Shown here: positions 10,850-21,356 of the stretch, in pieces
Position numbering within the stretch: position 1 is the first letter of the stretch
How the letters are laid out: every line of letters begins with the position of its first letter
Notes under the pieces: generated by a model
Databases searched by the model: none
Told to the model about the DNA's origin: nothing
Seen by the model: the letters and a program-made list of their open reading frames with translations, nothing else
DNA from: Torymus aiolomorphi
Lineage: Eukaryota; Arthropoda; Insecta; Hymenoptera; Torymidae
Length of the DNA stretch: 64,000 bases
Reading direction: 5' to 3'
NCBI GenBank assembly: GCA_036365515.1
Contig: CM070874.1
Location: 248,497,930-248,561,929, forward strand
Translations under genes and position numbers: made by a program

Positions 10850-11165
10850 TCTGAATAGTATCTTCATAATATCAGTTTACGATACTGGGCAGAAAGTCTG
10901 AATTTTATCTTCTTAATATATAGAAGATATCATTGGTTACGGTACTGGGCAGAGAAGTTTGGGGTTGTCACAAAGACAGTCTGAGTTTATCTCCTTAATA
11001 TATAGTAGTTAATTTATAGTAGATGTTTTTGGTACTGAGTAGAGAAGTTTAGGGTCGTAACAAAAAAAAGTCTGTATTTTATCTCCTTAATATACAGTTG
11101 ATAGATGTTTACGGTACTGGGCAGAGAAGTTTAGCGTTTAATAATATCTGAATTTTGCCTCTTTA
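10850..11165. repeat. Tandem repeat, about 4 copies, ~80-100 bp period
   Basis: Each unit contains TCTGAATTTTATCT(T/C)CTTAATATA followed by GGTACTGGGCAGAGAAGTTT. Units vary in length through small indels. Confidence 0.8.
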
Positions 11166-11184
11166 ATGTCGTCGGCTGGGAGAG

Positions 11185-11372
11185 AGGAAGTCCTATCTCA
11201 GCTTCGCGTGGAAAAAAGTCCCATCTCGACTTCGTGTGAAAATTGGTCCTATCTGAGCTTCGCGCGTAAGAAAATCCTATCTCGACTTCGCATGAAAAAA
11301 GTCCCATCTCGATTTCGCGTGAAAAAAAGTTCTATTTCGGCTTCGCGCGTAAGAAAAGTCTTATCTCGGACA
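11185..11372. repeat. ~29-bp minisatellite, about 7 copies
   Basis: The unit is close to GTCCCATCTCGACTTCGCG followed by TGAAAAAA. Units differ by a few bases and by one or two A residues. The reading frame through it (11166-11417) only reflects the repeat. Confidence 0.85.
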
Positions 11373-11749
11373 CTAAAAAAATTAAATGCTGTCTTTAAAT
11401 TGAATACATCACAATAAAAGTATATATTGATGTATAATAGTAAGATAGAGAAATAATTTCGCTAGCATCACCAGCCCAATGTGATACGGAGACCGGTTAT
11501 TTAAAACTCTAAGTAGTAGGGCTATGAGGATTCTAGCCCACTTTGATCTGCATGGTTATGGGAATTCTACCTCACCTTGACCTACTCACGCAACGACCTA
11601 GGTCACCGTGGACCCTGACCTACTTACATAACAACAATAGACTCCGGGGATTCTGCCGGGAGGTGATGCAACGGATAATTAGTAATAAAATGGGAAAAAA
11701 TAAAAACAATGTATCTACTCTAAAACAGTGATAAAACAGAGGTCACAAG
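11373..11749. other. No recognised feature
   Basis: Mixed-composition sequence with repeated GACCTAC words near 11577-11640. No supportable gene. Confidence 0.35.
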
Positions 11750-11909
11750 ATGTGGGTCAAATTTGATGATACTCCTCGCATTCATCGCCTCGATGTATGG
11801 CTGTGGGCGAGTCGCAAGGCTAGGCGAGGACAATGGGAGAAAGCTGCACGCAACAGCGATAAGATGAACGTAATGCTAGCGCAAATAACAAATACAGGGA
11901 TTTTTGAAG
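11750..11909 (+). CDS. Weak candidate first exon, unrecognised
   Basis: An ATG at 11750 opens 53 codons, rich in W, R and K early on, running to a textbook splice donor (GAAG|GTATGTGAG at 11910). No domain recognised and no partner exon found. It may be chance or part of an unknown element. Confidence 0.18.
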
Positions 11910-12410
11910 GTATGTGAGTAATATGTGTTTTATAAGTATGTCGGAATCGTGGGTAGCAGAAAAAGACAAAAAATACTTGGAACAAAAGCTGCCGAAGGAA
12001 TTTGAGTGGAAAATAGGTAAAATATTCAGGGTAATAGAAAGGGAAAAGAATAATAAAATTGCGCAGGAATGATCACAAGAAGAGTAAATAGGCCGTATGC
12101 GGGTACTTATAGGAAAGGTAAACATGGGTAGGATATTTGAAAAGTAAAACGCGGAGGCGTCGCAAAGTATGAGTGTGGTAATATAGGAACTCGGCGTAAT
12201 TAGGTATTATGTATAATATTGCGTGCGAATTTAGGGACCTGATCGATTATGGTATTGTAATATAGGTATTATTGTATTATAGGTAAGAGTCAATGGCCAA
12301 AACTTTAACTGTATCTATGATAATAAATAAAAAAAAATATATAAATAAATAAAGGGAATGTAAGGCTGTAAAAAAAAGTCAAAACGTACAAAACGGTTTA
12401 TGCCAAAACA
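11910..12410. other. AT-rich stretch, no gene recognised
   Basis: No supportable gene on either strand. An A/T-rich run lies near 12318-12352. Confidence 0.35.
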
Positions 12411-12584
12411 AGCTCAAAGTTTAGTGTGTGTGATGTGTGCCATAAGGCCGAAATGTGATGCATATTCCGACTCGCTCAGACATACAGCACCCTTCGCAAC
12501 AAGAACATCCAATTTCGTTCGCACTTTTTGTTTCTCGGCGTATGATAGTCGCCTTGGGACGTAATGAAATGTTCGGTTAATGTC
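12411..12584 (-). pseudogene. N-terminal reverse transcriptase fragment of the gypsy element
   Basis: On the minus strand from 12584 the frame carries VPRRLSYAEKQKV and then SESEYAS, the conserved entry into Ty3/gypsy RT (usual form: RPRRLSYAEK...PSESEYASPVVLVKKK). It stops at TGA near 12412, before the YxDD core, so no catalytic domain remains. It is about 85 bp beyond the end of the protease frame. Confidence 0.8.
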
Positions 12585-12669
12585 AATATAATCTCTGGAA
12601 AAACGTACTCCTTCTTAAATAATGTAATTAATTGATTACATATTTTATTTGGAATATCTTCGTTTATAA

Positions 12670-14188
12670 TTAATTCATCAGCTCACAAGTTACATCAATA
12701 TTCAAGATTTGAAACTCTTCTTCAACAGTATTTACCGATACACCGCTTAGTTTCAAGCCAAAATTACTTAGTACATTTCTCCCAAAAACTACTGAACTTT
12801 TCATAGTGTTATTATCTGCAACAAAAAATTCTAAATTATCTTTCTCTGTTCCATTCATAAATACTCGTAAACTAACTTTACCCAATATCTTTAGTGCGGA
12901 ATTATTAATTCCACTAAACTTCGAATTATAATCTTCGTAATTGCTAATCATATCTTTTACAATAAATTTCTCTTTAATAAAACTAATCGGACTTTCCATG
13001 TCCAGCGAAGTGTCTAAATTTAATCGAAATTGTTCTCCCTCAAATTCGAGTTCATACGCTATCCGCTGATGAAAATCATCGTCTTCCTGAAGCTCTTCGT
13101 TTACGTGCGTAAGCTGGTCCTTAGTCGATGACTTTTTCCGGCAGTCCTTGGAGATGTGCCCTGCTCCGCCGCAAGTGAAACAATTCTGGGTTTTTTTTTT
13201 TTGTTCAGGGCTGTCGCTGAGTAGATGCTCTGTGTCACTGCAGTTGCAGCAATGCATGACGCCACGACTGGATCTTCCACGATCGTTGCTTCTAGACGGT
13301 TTGCCGTCTTTCGTCTCTCGTCCGTCGCTGTTGGAAAATTTTGTGTCTTGCCGTCCGGTGTGTTGTCCGTTGATCTTTCTTGATACGAGTTGAACTTTTT
13401 CAAACGCATTCAGTAAGTTTTTAACTACAGCGAAATTCTGCAATCACGCTTGATTTTTTAATACGTAATCCGGAATGCCATCAATAACATAATCATCCAT
13501 TTCTTCATTATCCATTGGCATGCAATTTCCCAGAATAATTTTCCCATGTACGTAGTCACTGAAAGATTCACCATACTTCCACGTTGTCTCTTCAAACTGC
13601 TTACATAATGCCAGATTGCGCGGCCTTTGGTCAAATATCGCTTTCATATTCTTGAAAAGATCATCGAGAGATGATTCCAGATGCTCGAGTTTCGAGTGAA
13701 ACCATTCGAGTGCTTTTCCTTTCATTTGCGCACTAACGAGAATTTTGGTTTTCTCTTCGAACAATCTATAGGTAGTTTTCACAAATTTAATCTGTTTTTC
13801 CCAGTTGCCATAATCGACATCTGCTCCATCATAACAGCTAATTAGTTCTTTTAGTTCATGTAGATTTATTTTTTGACCCGTATTTTCTTAAGAGTTGTCC
13901 GTATTGTTTACTATTCTCCGGTTTGGGGTGTTTGCTAGCTCCGTACGTAAAAGCTCCAATTGTTGACGCTCAATTTGCACTTTTCTCTCAGCTACTAACT
14001 TTTCACGAATACACAAATCCATTTCTCGCTGCCTCTTGTGTAATGGCATACTCACACGACGGATCAGCCGCATCCAGCTTACTTATTAGATCGGCTTTGA
14101 TGCCCGTCGTGTTCAATCCCAGATTCCTACACTTCTGTTTCAAGTACACAATCTTTAACTCTGTGGGATCTCTCTTTTGGCCTTCCAA
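12670..14188 (-). pseudogene. gag-protease of a Ty3/gypsy element (SAP, gag, CCHC, protease)
   Basis: From 14188 downward: a SAP-like motif (ELKIVYLKQKCRNLGL...IKADLISKL) at 14180-14060; a frame change near 14020; then a single frame to 12670 broken only by a TAA near 13888 and a TGA at 13444-13446. This frame holds a Retrotrans_gag core (WEKQIKFVK...KALEWF), a first knuckle that has lost its last Cys, and a good knuckle CFTCGGAGHISKDC near 13170-13130. The protease has LNLDTSLDMESPISFI, where DTS replaces the catalytic DTG. SAP domains bind DNA or chromatin in host proteins, and some insect gypsy gags carry one. Probably recently dead, given how few breaks there are. Confidence 0.85.
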
Positions 14189-14937
14189 TTTTTGTCGTTC
14201 AAAAACGACCGCACACAGCAGTCACCTTTTTAACTCTGTTTCTCAAAAAAAACTATCGATGCGCGCGATGACTGCTCCACTCAGTTCTCGGAATTGTCCC
14301 GCGCGACACCAGCTTTGCGCACGCTCTGAATTCCCAGAAGCTCTTCTTCGCCGCGACATTCGACTATAGTGCAACGCCGATCTGACTGTACCTGCGCCTG
14401 CTGTTTTTCATCATACAAATCTTGAACTTTATTTTAATTGCACACAGCTAATTGTTTATCAAAACTAAACTTCAAGACAAGCATTTCACGTTATTCATAC
14501 CTGTCCTTATGCGCATACAGCATTATTGACAACACTATGGCCGCACACAGCAGCGGCACGCAGTCTTAGTTTTTGTTCCGCATAGAACCAAAACCCATGT
14601 CCGCCAGCCGCAGAGCCTCGTCAATACGTATCCTCTTCAAGTGAACACAGCTACTCTTAGTTTTTTTTTCTGTAGCGTGCTTGCACACAGCGGCAACACG
14701 CAACGTTCGTCGAACGACTTGATGCACACAGCGAAATGCATTCACACAGCGTCACTAACTCGCTGCACACAGCAGCTCTGCCTTTGATCTCTTATAGCGT
14801 CCTTCTCGAGCCCTCCTAGCTAGCGTGACCAGGTTCTTCGCAATCTTCGTGTCAATCCGCACAATCCTAATGAAACAAAGATGTCTGTCTCACCTCGTGA
14901 CACTCGCGATCAGCCCTTGTCCTGATCCCACTTCTGA
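14189..14937 (-). other. gypsy leader with dispersed GCTGTGTG motif (CACACAGC on plus)
   Basis: Untranslated region between LTR and gag. The octamer CACACAGC (plus strand) occurs exactly at 14212, 14441, 14544, 14684, 14725, 14743 and 14766, with variants AACACAGC (14644) and CATACAGC (14514). Spacing is irregular, so it is not a simple tandem repeat. It might be a protein-binding or packaging-related motif array; function is inference. Confidence 0.75.
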
Positions 14938-15214
14938 TGTTGTAAGAAGTACTATTTTAGGATGAATGAGTTGAAATCACCAAGTCGAGTTTACAAATAA
15001 ATGGAGGTTTATTAATGTGATAATTATGACAAAGTTAGAGGATTTACTGTAGGGCACCGTGATGCGTACTCCACGCTAGCTCTCGCCGGGAACGACTGAC
15101 TGTTTTCTCCTCGCGACGCCTGCGTGTGTGAGCATGCTAAACCAGTCGATATAATATCGATAACAGATAACCCGTGCACTTTAAGCAATTCTTTTGTTTC
15201 TTTAAACTCTTACA
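14938..15214 (-). repeat. 5' LTR of the SAP-gag gypsy element
   Basis: 277 bp with minus-strand ends TGTAAGAG...CTTACAACA. It contains AATAAAC near its 3' part as a likely poly(A) signal. No second copy was found in the window. Confidence 0.75.
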
Positions 15215-15765
15215 GTATCAAAAGAATGGCAAAAGGCGATGGACTCAGAGATAAAAGGTTTAGAGAAAAATGATCCATGGCAAATTGTTTATAAACCCAA
15301 AGATAAAAAGATAATTAAATAAAAGATAATTGATGTTAAGTGGATTTATATAAGGAAAAGTTATAATACATATAAAGCCCGATTAGTTGTTAGAGGTTTC
15401 CAACACAAAAATATATTGGAAAAGTTTATTCACCAGTAGGCAAAAAAACCTTGAAAATTTTACTACCACATTGTTATACAAATTGATATAATTGTTATAA
15501 TTATTGATTAAATGGATGTAGAGATAGCATTTTTGAATGGCTATTTAAAATCAGAAGTATACACGAATGAACCGAAAGTTATGAATTAGGAGACAATAAA
15601 GTTTATAAATTAAGAAAGTCACTTTATCGTTTAGGAGAAAGCCCAAGAGCTTGGTATGATTGTTTGCATAAATTCATTGCAAACCTAAACTTTGTAAGAA
15701 ATAATTATGACTATTGTTTGTACGTAATACGTATATAATGAAGGTAAAGATCCTCTATATATATA
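15215..15765 (+). pseudogene. copia reverse transcriptase, N-terminal part
   Basis: The frame carries the copia RT opening (EWQKAMDSEIKGLEKND), a KARLVVRGFQ motif, MDVEIAFLNGYL near 15512-15550 (the Asp-containing motif A region), and SPRAWYDCLHKFI. Several stops and a shift near 15455 are present. It ends around a DPLYI pentapeptide, just before the place where the YVDD loop should come, exactly where the palindrome insertion begins. Confidence 0.88.
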
Positions 15766-15777
15766 GTATACCAGGTG

Positions 15778-17046
15778 TTTTTTTGCCCCTTTTTGAAAGT
15801 GTCTGATTGGTTGGATATTTTCAGTTTGGTATATTTTCATCGACCAAAAGTAAGGACTACGCCAGTCCCAAATTTCTCCACCAAAGTTTTTTTCAATTCT
15901 TTGGACAGAATACTTTAATTTAAAAAACAAAGTTTGTGGCCAGAGCTAAGGAAAAGTTCTACAGCACATTGAAAACTGATAAAAACCATAAACATGTTAA
16001 ATAATGCAACTGTAAGCCATTCTGTGGTTGACTATCATTTGAAGATTTCATGTCACCTATCTTGCTACAAAATTTTGTATTAGCAGTAAATGTACATTAA
16101 AAAACTAATTTGATTTGTCGAATACTTCATACAATATAATTAGCAATGTGCTTAAACCTTACTTATTTTGAATTTTCAGAATAGATATTATAACTGATTG
16201 ACACCAGAGTTACCGGTACCTGGATCAAGAATTCATTCTAATCTTCAATCACTACTTACTTAATATTATATAAGTGTTTCTATAATATACTACAGTAATA
16301 TTATATAAGTACTTTTTATAATGATTCAAGTTATTTAATACAGAAAATCAGACATTTTGCGGATAAGCCTTTGCCTAAATTTCATAAAAATAATTGTACT
16401 AACATAAGATTATTGAAAAATAATTGTTAAGTGCGAATATTTGATAAAGATTAACTTACTGTAAGATTTATCCTCAACATGTCTGACTTTCAGTATTAAA
16501 TAATTTGAATCATTATAAAAAGTACTTATATAGTATTACTGTAGTATATTATAGAAATACTTATATAATATTAAGAAAGTAGTGATTCAAGTTTAGAATG
16601 AATTCTTGATCCAGGTACCGGTAACTCTGATGTCGGTCAGTTATAATATCTATTCAGAAAATTCAAAGTAAGGTTTGAGCACATTGCTAAATATATTGTA
16701 TAAAGTATTCAGTAAATCAAATTAGTTTTTTAATGTATATTTATTGCTAATACAAAATTTTGTAGCAAGATAAGTGACATGAAGTCTTCAAATGATACTG
16801 AATCACAGAATGGCTTATGGTTGCATGATTTAACATTTTTATGGTTTTTATCAGTTTTCAATGTGCTGTAGAACTTTTGCTTCGCTCTGGCCACAAACTT
16901 TTTTTTTTAAATTAAAGTATTCTGTCCAAAGAATTGAAAAAAACTTTGGTGGAGAAATTTGGTACTGGCGTAGTCCTTACTTTTGGTCGAGGAAGGTATA
17001 CTAAAAGCCAACTAATCAGAGACTTTCAAAAAGGGTCATAAAAAAA
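15778..17046. mobile_element. Fold-back element, 1.27-kb palindrome inside copia
   Basis: Two ~590-bp inverted arms (about 15778-16368 and 16470-17046) with roughly 100 bp between them. Matching words include GGACTACGCCAGT and ACTGGCGTAGTCC, and GGTACCTGGATCAAGAATTC and its inverse. No coding capacity; the ORF at 15685-15930 on the minus strand lies in one arm. Ends are near CAGGTG on both sides, with (TA)n tracts, but a clear duplication was not resolved. Confidence 0.88.
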
Positions 17047-17603
17047 TAGTGGTGTATTCTACAAATAAAATGCAAACTTTTTCCTAATCAATGTTCTATT
17101 TAAAAAGTTTCAAGATTTTGAGTAAAAAAATGAATAATCTTGGATTTTAACCAAAAATTATAATGTTGTATAACTTTTTTATTTATGCAAATATCGAGCT
17201 AAAATTTCAGGAACATGTTTTTTTTTTCATAAGAAACTAAAAGAAAACGAGTTTTGAGCTATTTTAAAATTTTGACATGCTCACTTCACCTGAAACATCC
17301 CATATATATAAATATATCGGTTCCATACTTTGGAGACAAATACGTATGCCTTTACCCAACTTCGGAGACAATCCAATAGTTTGGGGACGCACCCAGAGTC
17401 TACAAATAACCCCAGAGTCCTTATTTCTTTAATCTAATAACCACCATTTTTGTACTAAAAGCGGGCGCCGCAGGGGTCGCTGCGAAAATCAATAACCTGA
17501 GAGATGTTGGCAGTGTAGACAATGGCGGTGCGCAGCGCCGCCCTTACCTCCTCTTCGGGAACTTTGAAAAAATAAACTGTCCCCGAAGAGGGGGTGAGGT
17601 GTT
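17047..17603. other. Non-coding insertion between copia pieces
   Basis: AT-rich to 17320, then a GC-richer segment (17460-17603). On the minus strand that segment reads a short open stretch with a splice-like GAG|GTAAGG. No family recognised; it may be a captured genomic fragment. Confidence 0.35.
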
Positions 17604-17712
17604 TGTGTGTGCGTGCGTGCGTGCGTGCGGGTGGATGGGTGGGTGGGTGGGTGGGTGGGTGGCTGCGTGCGGATGGTTGGGTGCGTGCGTGCGTGTGTGC
17701 GTGTGTGTATAT
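17604..17712. repeat. GTGC/GGGT microsatellite
   Basis: Runs of GTGC, then (GGGT)n at about 17636-17665, then GTGC/GTGT again. The long minus-strand frame through it (17455-17973) is a repeat artefact. Confidence 0.9.
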
Positions 17713-17716
17713 TTGT

Positions 17717-18170
17717 TCGTGATTTATTAATTTGTTGCAAAAATGAAAATGAAATAAACGAAGTAAAATCAAGTTTAATGCAAAGATTTTGTATGAAAGA
17801 CTTAGAAAAGATTGAAAGTTACATTGGAGTTGACATTGATTATAATGATGATAGAAGTAAAATGACCTTGAGTCAAGAAAAATATATTGAATCTTTAGCC
17901 GAAAAATACAATTTAGAAAATGCGAAACTGTATGATACACCAATGGAAACAAACTTGAAATCAGAACAAGCAAGCGAAATTGATGAAAATATAAAGTATA
18001 GAAACTTGGTAGGTGAACTGTTATATATTAGCACAGGCACTAGGCTAGATATGTCTTACAGTGTAAACTATTTGAGCAGATTCCAAAATTGTTACAATGA
18101 TACACATTTCAAATATGTTATGAAATTTTTAAAGTATTTATACAAGACAAAAGATTTGAAATTGATATAG
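17717..18170 (+). pseudogene. copia RT C-terminal part and RT-RNase H connection
   Basis: Begins at the catalytic loop, which reads FVRDLLICC where copia RTs have YVDDLLI, so the first catalytic Asp of the loop is replaced by Arg. It continues through MKDLEKIESYIGVDI, YDTPMETNL, YRNLVGELLYIS and an R-x-D-x-x-Y motif. The frame ends at TAG 18168-18170 in the KDLKLI segment, where the next insertion begins. Confidence 0.9.
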
Positions 18171-18429
18171 AATCTTTAGTAGAATGCTTTCTCAAAGAGA
18201 ATTGATAAATTACCTTAAATAATTTTTTTAAATGTACATTTTAATATAAAATTTCATTCTTTCTGCATATCTGATTTTCCATAAATACAATTATTCAAAC
18301 TGATCAAGAATTTATATTTAAAATGGTTATGTAGTAATTATTAAATTGCAAATTAAAAAGTTTAAGGTATTATCACATGCTATTTATTGAATTTATAAAT
18401 TAATTGCATTTCTTCAAAAATTTTTCGGC
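18171..18429. other. AT-rich start of the insertion that splits copia RNase H
   Basis: No coding content or recognised family. It leads into two tandem arrays. Confidence 0.4.
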
Positions 18430-18596
18430 GTTTTCTTCGAAAACCGGCTAACTCGATGTTTGCTTCAAAACCCCGCCAACTCAGCGAAGACTTCGAAAAT
18501 CCACCAACTCATAGAGTGGTTTCAAAAACCATATAACTCGGCGAAGGTTTCAAATATCCTCTAACTCAGGCGTTTTTTTTTTTTTTTTTTTTTTTT
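18430..18596. repeat. ~34-bp tandem repeat followed by poly-T (24 T)
   Basis: About five units containing TTCGAAAA(C/T)C and CCAACTCA or CTAACTCGG words, then an uninterrupted T run at 18573-18596. Confidence 0.75.
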
Positions 18597-18649
18597 AATT
18601 TTGTAGTGGTAGCTCTAGGATGTTAAAGTACAATTTCTATATAAGCGAT

Positions 18650-19430
18650 GAAAAAAATTATTTTCCATTTTTCCATATTTTTCTTCATTTTTTTTAACCG
18701 ACTTAATATTATCCGATCGGGCCGACAAAAATATGGGTAGATAGAAAATGTCATGACCTTTGAGAAAATGGGCCTACTTCCGACCGATATCCAAACCCGA
18801 GGGGAAAAAAATTATTTCCGATTTTTCTATATTTTTCTTTATTTTTTTTAACCGACTTATTATTATCCGATTGGGCCGACAAAAATATGGATTGATAGGG
18901 GATTTTAAGACCTTTTAGAAAATGGGCCTACTTCCTACCGATATCCAAACCCAGAGCCAAAAAAAAATTATTTTCGGTTTTTCCATATTTTTCTTTATTT
19001 TTTTTAATCGACTTAATAATATCCGATGAGGCCGAAAAAAATATGGGTACATAGGAAATTTCAAGACCTTTCAGAAAATGGGCCTACTTCCGACCGATAT
19101 CCAAACCCGGCGAAGAAAAAAGTTATTTCGATTTTTTCATATTTTTCTTTATTTTTTTTTTAATCGACTTAATAATATCCGATCGGGCCGAAAAAATATG
19201 GGTAGATAGGAAATTTCAAGACCTTTCAGAAAATGGGCCTACTTCCGACCGATATCCAAACCCAGAGCCAAAAAAAATTATTTTCGATTTTTCCATATTT
19301 TTCTTTATTTTTTTAACGAACTTAATAATATCCGATTTGGCCGACAAAAATATGGATTGATAGGTAATTTCAAAACCTTTCAGAAAATGTGCCTGATTTC
19401 CACCGATATCTGAACCCAGAGCCGAAAAAA
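18650..19430. repeat. ~155-bp satellite, 5 tandem copies, inside copia
   Basis: Each unit has a TTTTTCCATATTTTTCTT run, an A(A/C)CGACTTAATAATATCCGAT-like word, ACAAAAATATGG, and GGGCCTACTTCCGACCGATAT. Unit starts recur near 18650, 18805, 18960, 19115 and 19270. Units are similar enough to suggest a recent array, or one kept homogeneous. Confidence 0.88.
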
Positions 19431-19437
19431 ATTATAA

Positions 19438-19879
19438 TATCGATAGAAAATCTACAACAGGATTTATAATTAGACTGTATGAAAATTTAATATTTTGGAA
19501 AACACCAAAAAAAAAAAAAAAAAAAAAAAAAACTTAACCAAATGCTCAACTTTTGCTGAGTATACTGCAATGTCAGAATCAGTAACTGAAATATTTATTA
19601 GAAAGTTGTTAATTGAATTATTTTATTTAAAATTCGAAAGTCTTATAAAATTGTATGAAGATAATTCATGTGCAGTTCCAATTGCAAAGTGTGGAAATTT
19701 CACTAAGAACTCAAATCACATCGAAGTGCAATAGCACTACATCAATGGAAAGTACGAGAATGGAATAATGGACATCGTAAAAATTGATATAAGTTTGAAT
19801 TTAGCAGATATGTTGACAAAGGGTGGTGACAAAAGAAAATTTGTGAAAAATAGAAACCCATTGAAATTGATTATATAAA
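19438..19879 (+). pseudogene. copia RNase H domain, degraded
   Basis: Begins at DRKSTTGF, the conserved RNase H entry, then a 26-A run (19507-19532) that has expanded inside the coding frame, then AEYTAMSE and YEDNSCAVPIAK, and ends near LADMLTKGG. The poly-A expansion and stops make it non-functional. It is followed by a purine tract (TTTAAGGAGG) that precedes the LTR. Confidence 0.88.
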
Positions 19880-19941
19880 ATAAAAGTATAATTAAGATAA
19901 AAAGATTGTAAAAAGTTCAGGATTGTAAATTTAAGGAGGCG

Positions 19942-20166
19942 TGTTGGAATATATGTAAATGTTACGCTCCTGAACATAGCTATATGCATGTAAGTGTGTG
20001 TGAGAGTACCGTGAGCACCGACAGCGCATGCACTATCAGTCGGTGTGAGATAGCCATGTGAGTCGGACGTGTTCTTGCCAAAGATAGAGTAATGTACTTA
20101 GTTAATAAACTTATTTTATGAACATTATTAAAACCTCAACTTATTCCTACCCCTCATATTACAACA
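19942..20166 (+). repeat. copia 3' LTR, 225 bp
   Basis: Starts TGTTGGAATA just after the AAGGAGGCG tract and ends ATTACAACA, with TGTTG/CAACA inverted termini. It contains AATAAAC (20104-20110) as a likely poly(A) signal. No 5' partner is in the window. Confidence 0.88.
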
Positions 20167-20583
20167 ACTTCAAGCCTTCGAAATTATACTATCAATTTAA
20201 TATAATGTAATGAAAGATACGTGTATTGCTTTTTGCTAATTAATTAACCTTTGTTTTAGTTTTAATTCATCATTTCTAATTCATCGTTAATTTGTTGACA
20301 TCTTTCTCTTTTATGTAAACTTAAGGGGGTTAGTGCGGTAGACTACAAGCCAAAAGTATAGCGCGTACCGGGGGTGCCAAGAGTGCCTGGGCACCCAGTG
20401 ACTGGACGCCTGAACCCAGTTGGCTGCATACTAAATTGGAGGAAATACATGTTCATTTCATTCTTCTTCCTATGGAATATATTCAGTTGGATTTTTTCCT
20501 GCATTTCCAGCTGGAAATCCACTTCAAATTTAAGCATGGGCTACCGATGACATTTAAAATAAAATAATTCTAAAACACATATA

Positions 20584-20660
20584 GGCGGAGAGAGCCAGTT
20601 CTACGCAGGAAAATTGAGGCACGCAGGTATTAGTATTAGTGTTAGTATTAGTGTTAGTCC
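20584..20660. repeat. Single ~95-bp family unit and TATTAG/TGTTAG microsatellite
   Basis: ATAGGCGGAGAG...GTTCTACGCAGGAAA...GGCACGCAGG is one unit of the repeat arrayed at 22960-23540. It is followed by alternating TATTAG and TGTTAG hexamers. Confidence 0.7.
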
Positions 20661-21356
20661 CGGGTTCTATCTACCGATAGATGAACATTTTTTCGTGGTA
20701 CCGGGCGCGTCCTCAGTTTGTGGATCAGGGAACAGCCAGCTGAGGCTGGTCAGCTGCGAATATAATAAATAAGCGTCTGTGAACAAAGAAATCGTGACAA
20801 TGGACGAATGAACAAGCATAGTATGAATGGGTTGCGGCTCACGGATTGTGGATAGTCCCGCTAGGCAAGCCAAAGGGAGAGTAGTAAACTCCCTGCCAGG
20901 GTGGCACGAGATGTCAGTACCTAACCTCTGCGTTATTGAAAACACATGTTTAATGTGGAAGGACCTTTAAAGTGCTCACTGACTGGAGCCACTGGTAAGG
21001 TGGAAGCAATCATTGTTAGGCGCAAGTGTGAAGGATTACCTGATCATTATTTCCTTGTACCCGAAGTTGCGTAGGACAAATCGCACACCGTCTAGCCCGA
21101 GTTTTGGGTCAAGTTTTGGGACGAACCCGACATCGCCCACTCGGTAGGGGTGACGTTAAACCTTTTGCTTCATTACGGCACGGGCCTACATCGTAACCTT
21201 TTTTCGAGAGTCACTAGGTGCCGATAGTGACCGCCCGACAAACCGCATCTCGGTTTTGGCATCCAGAAATAGGATTTCTTATAGGCGGGGATAGTAGCCA
21301 CACCGTGGTGTGGCTCTCATAGTGGGCAAACATTTTAAAGACATATTCGATGCACG
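20661..21356 (+). other. Probable 5' region of the R1-like LINE
   Basis: GC-richer, non-coding and directly upstream of ORF1, with no other element signature. Taken as the LINE 5' untranslated region by position only. Confidence 0.4.

Larger units (their letters stand above)
12411..15214 (-). mobile_element. Truncated Ty3/gypsy element with SAP-domain gag
   Basis: In minus orientation: LTR (15214-14938), leader with repeated GCTGTGTG words, gag with SAP domain and CCHC knuckle, aspartic protease, then the first ~55 codons of reverse transcriptase, after which homology stops at 12411. Directly inside the LTR the sequence TCAGAAGTGGGAT resembles primer-binding regions of insect gypsy elements. 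The LTR abuts the copia remnant at 15215, suggesting insertion into, or truncation of, the copia element. The 3' LTR is missing. Confidence 0.8.
15215..20166 (+). mobile_element. copia (Ty1) retrotransposon remnant, split by several insertions
   Basis: Three collinear coding pieces (RT start 15215-15765; RT end and connection 17717-18170; RNase H 19438-19879) and a 3' LTR (19942-20166) in the right order and strand. The LTR, gag, protease and integrase on the 5' side are absent. Intervening DNA is a 1.27-kb palindrome, a microsatellite block and a satellite array. Confidence 0.85.

Noticed and set aside
11166..11417. 83-codon ORF with L-S-R-x-R repeats
   Set aside because: Reads the ~29-bp minisatellite; frame openness follows from the repeat.
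17455..17973. 172-codon minus-strand ORF rich in THA/PTH repeats
   Set aside because: Spans the GTGC/GGGT microsatellite and runs antisense through copia RT; only the 17455-17600 part has non-repeat sequence and I recognise nothing in it.
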